Source: JBIOWF01 sp044868295 (lineage in GTDB: Bacteria > Actinomycetota > Actinomycetes > Streptosporangiales > Streptosporangiaceae). Taken from it: DNA of 5,119 nucleotides. Under the pieces are notes generated by a model, which worked only from the letters and a program-made list of their open reading frames with translations, was not told the origin of the DNA and made no database searches. The position numbers and the translations under genes are program-made. Shown here one piece after another: positions 4,965 to 5,119 of the stretch. The DNA is taken from positions 1 through 5,119 of the forward strand of contig JBIOWF010000045.1 in the NCBI GenBank assembly GCA_044868295.1. The letters run 5' to 3'. Numbering within the stretch: the first letter of the stretch is position 1; every line of letters begins with the position of its first letter.

Positions 4965-5119
4965 CTGACTCATCTGCCAGGCCGAACGAACGCAGTGAGC
5001 GCTTCCGGTCTGACTGTCGCACGTGCGTCCTTCTGGGCGGAGGGGACACCGCCTCGCTGCGTGGCTGGGCCGTGGCTCGACGGATGGACGCTGTCGGATC
5101 GGGGTGAGCGGCGGCCGTA

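Noticed and set aside
5018..5027. A 10-bp palindrome CGCACGTGCG
   Set aside because: Short GC-rich palindromes arise often by chance here, and no promoter or gene start lies nearby.
4965..5119. Possible start of a further gene or an RNA in the last 155 bp
   Set aside because: No ribosome-binding site, family motif or tRNA-like fold was seen, and the window ends too soon to judge.
1..5119. CRISPR array, tRNA, rRNA, insertion sequence or attachment site
   Set aside because: No regularly spaced repeats, cloverleaf, transposase motif or terminal inverted repeats were seen on either strand.

Overview
The window looks like chromosomal DNA from a high-GC actinobacterium. Third codon positions are mostly G or C. 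Two adjacent genes belong to families whose cofactor is mycothiol, a thiol made only by Actinobacteria, and hairpin terminators without a T-tract and an apparently leaderless gene also fit. Genus cannot be read from the sequence.

Layout. (1) 1-166: the last 34 codons of a plus-strand gene, probably a GH3 beta-glucosidase, followed by a hairpin terminator. (2) 320-958: a compact type II toxin-antitoxin operon, a MazE/DUF3018-like antitoxin overlapping a MazF/PemK-like toxin by ATGA, behind a promoter whose -10 overlaps a perfect 12-bp palindrome, followed by two tandem hairpins. (3) 1024-2867: a minus-strand MarR regulator, a 63-bp divergent control region with inverted repeats, then two plus-strand genes 11 bp apart: an Rv2466c-like DsbA-fold mycothiol oxidoreductase and a DinB/MDMPI-fold mycothiol-dependent transferase-like protein. 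This is the most interesting functional unit: a probable MarR-controlled, mycothiol-linked module for electrophiles or redox stress. The oxidoreductase has CPYS where the family reference has CPWC, so it would work with one active-site cysteine.

(4) 2868-4964: a decayed tail. An alpha/beta-hydrolase (2916-3549) lacks its N-terminus and carries four single-base frameshifts and an in-frame stop. It converges on a minus-strand gene of unknown function (3726-4366) that is also split by a frameshift. About 400 bp without a convincing gene follow, then a C-terminal fragment of a small beta-rich protein (4758-4964). The last 155 bp show nothing supportable.

No rRNA, tRNA, CRISPR array, transposase or insertion-sequence ends were seen. 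I found no clearly new multi-gene system. The best leads are the MarR/mycothiol module with its monothiol active site and the palindrome-controlled toxin-antitoxin promoter.
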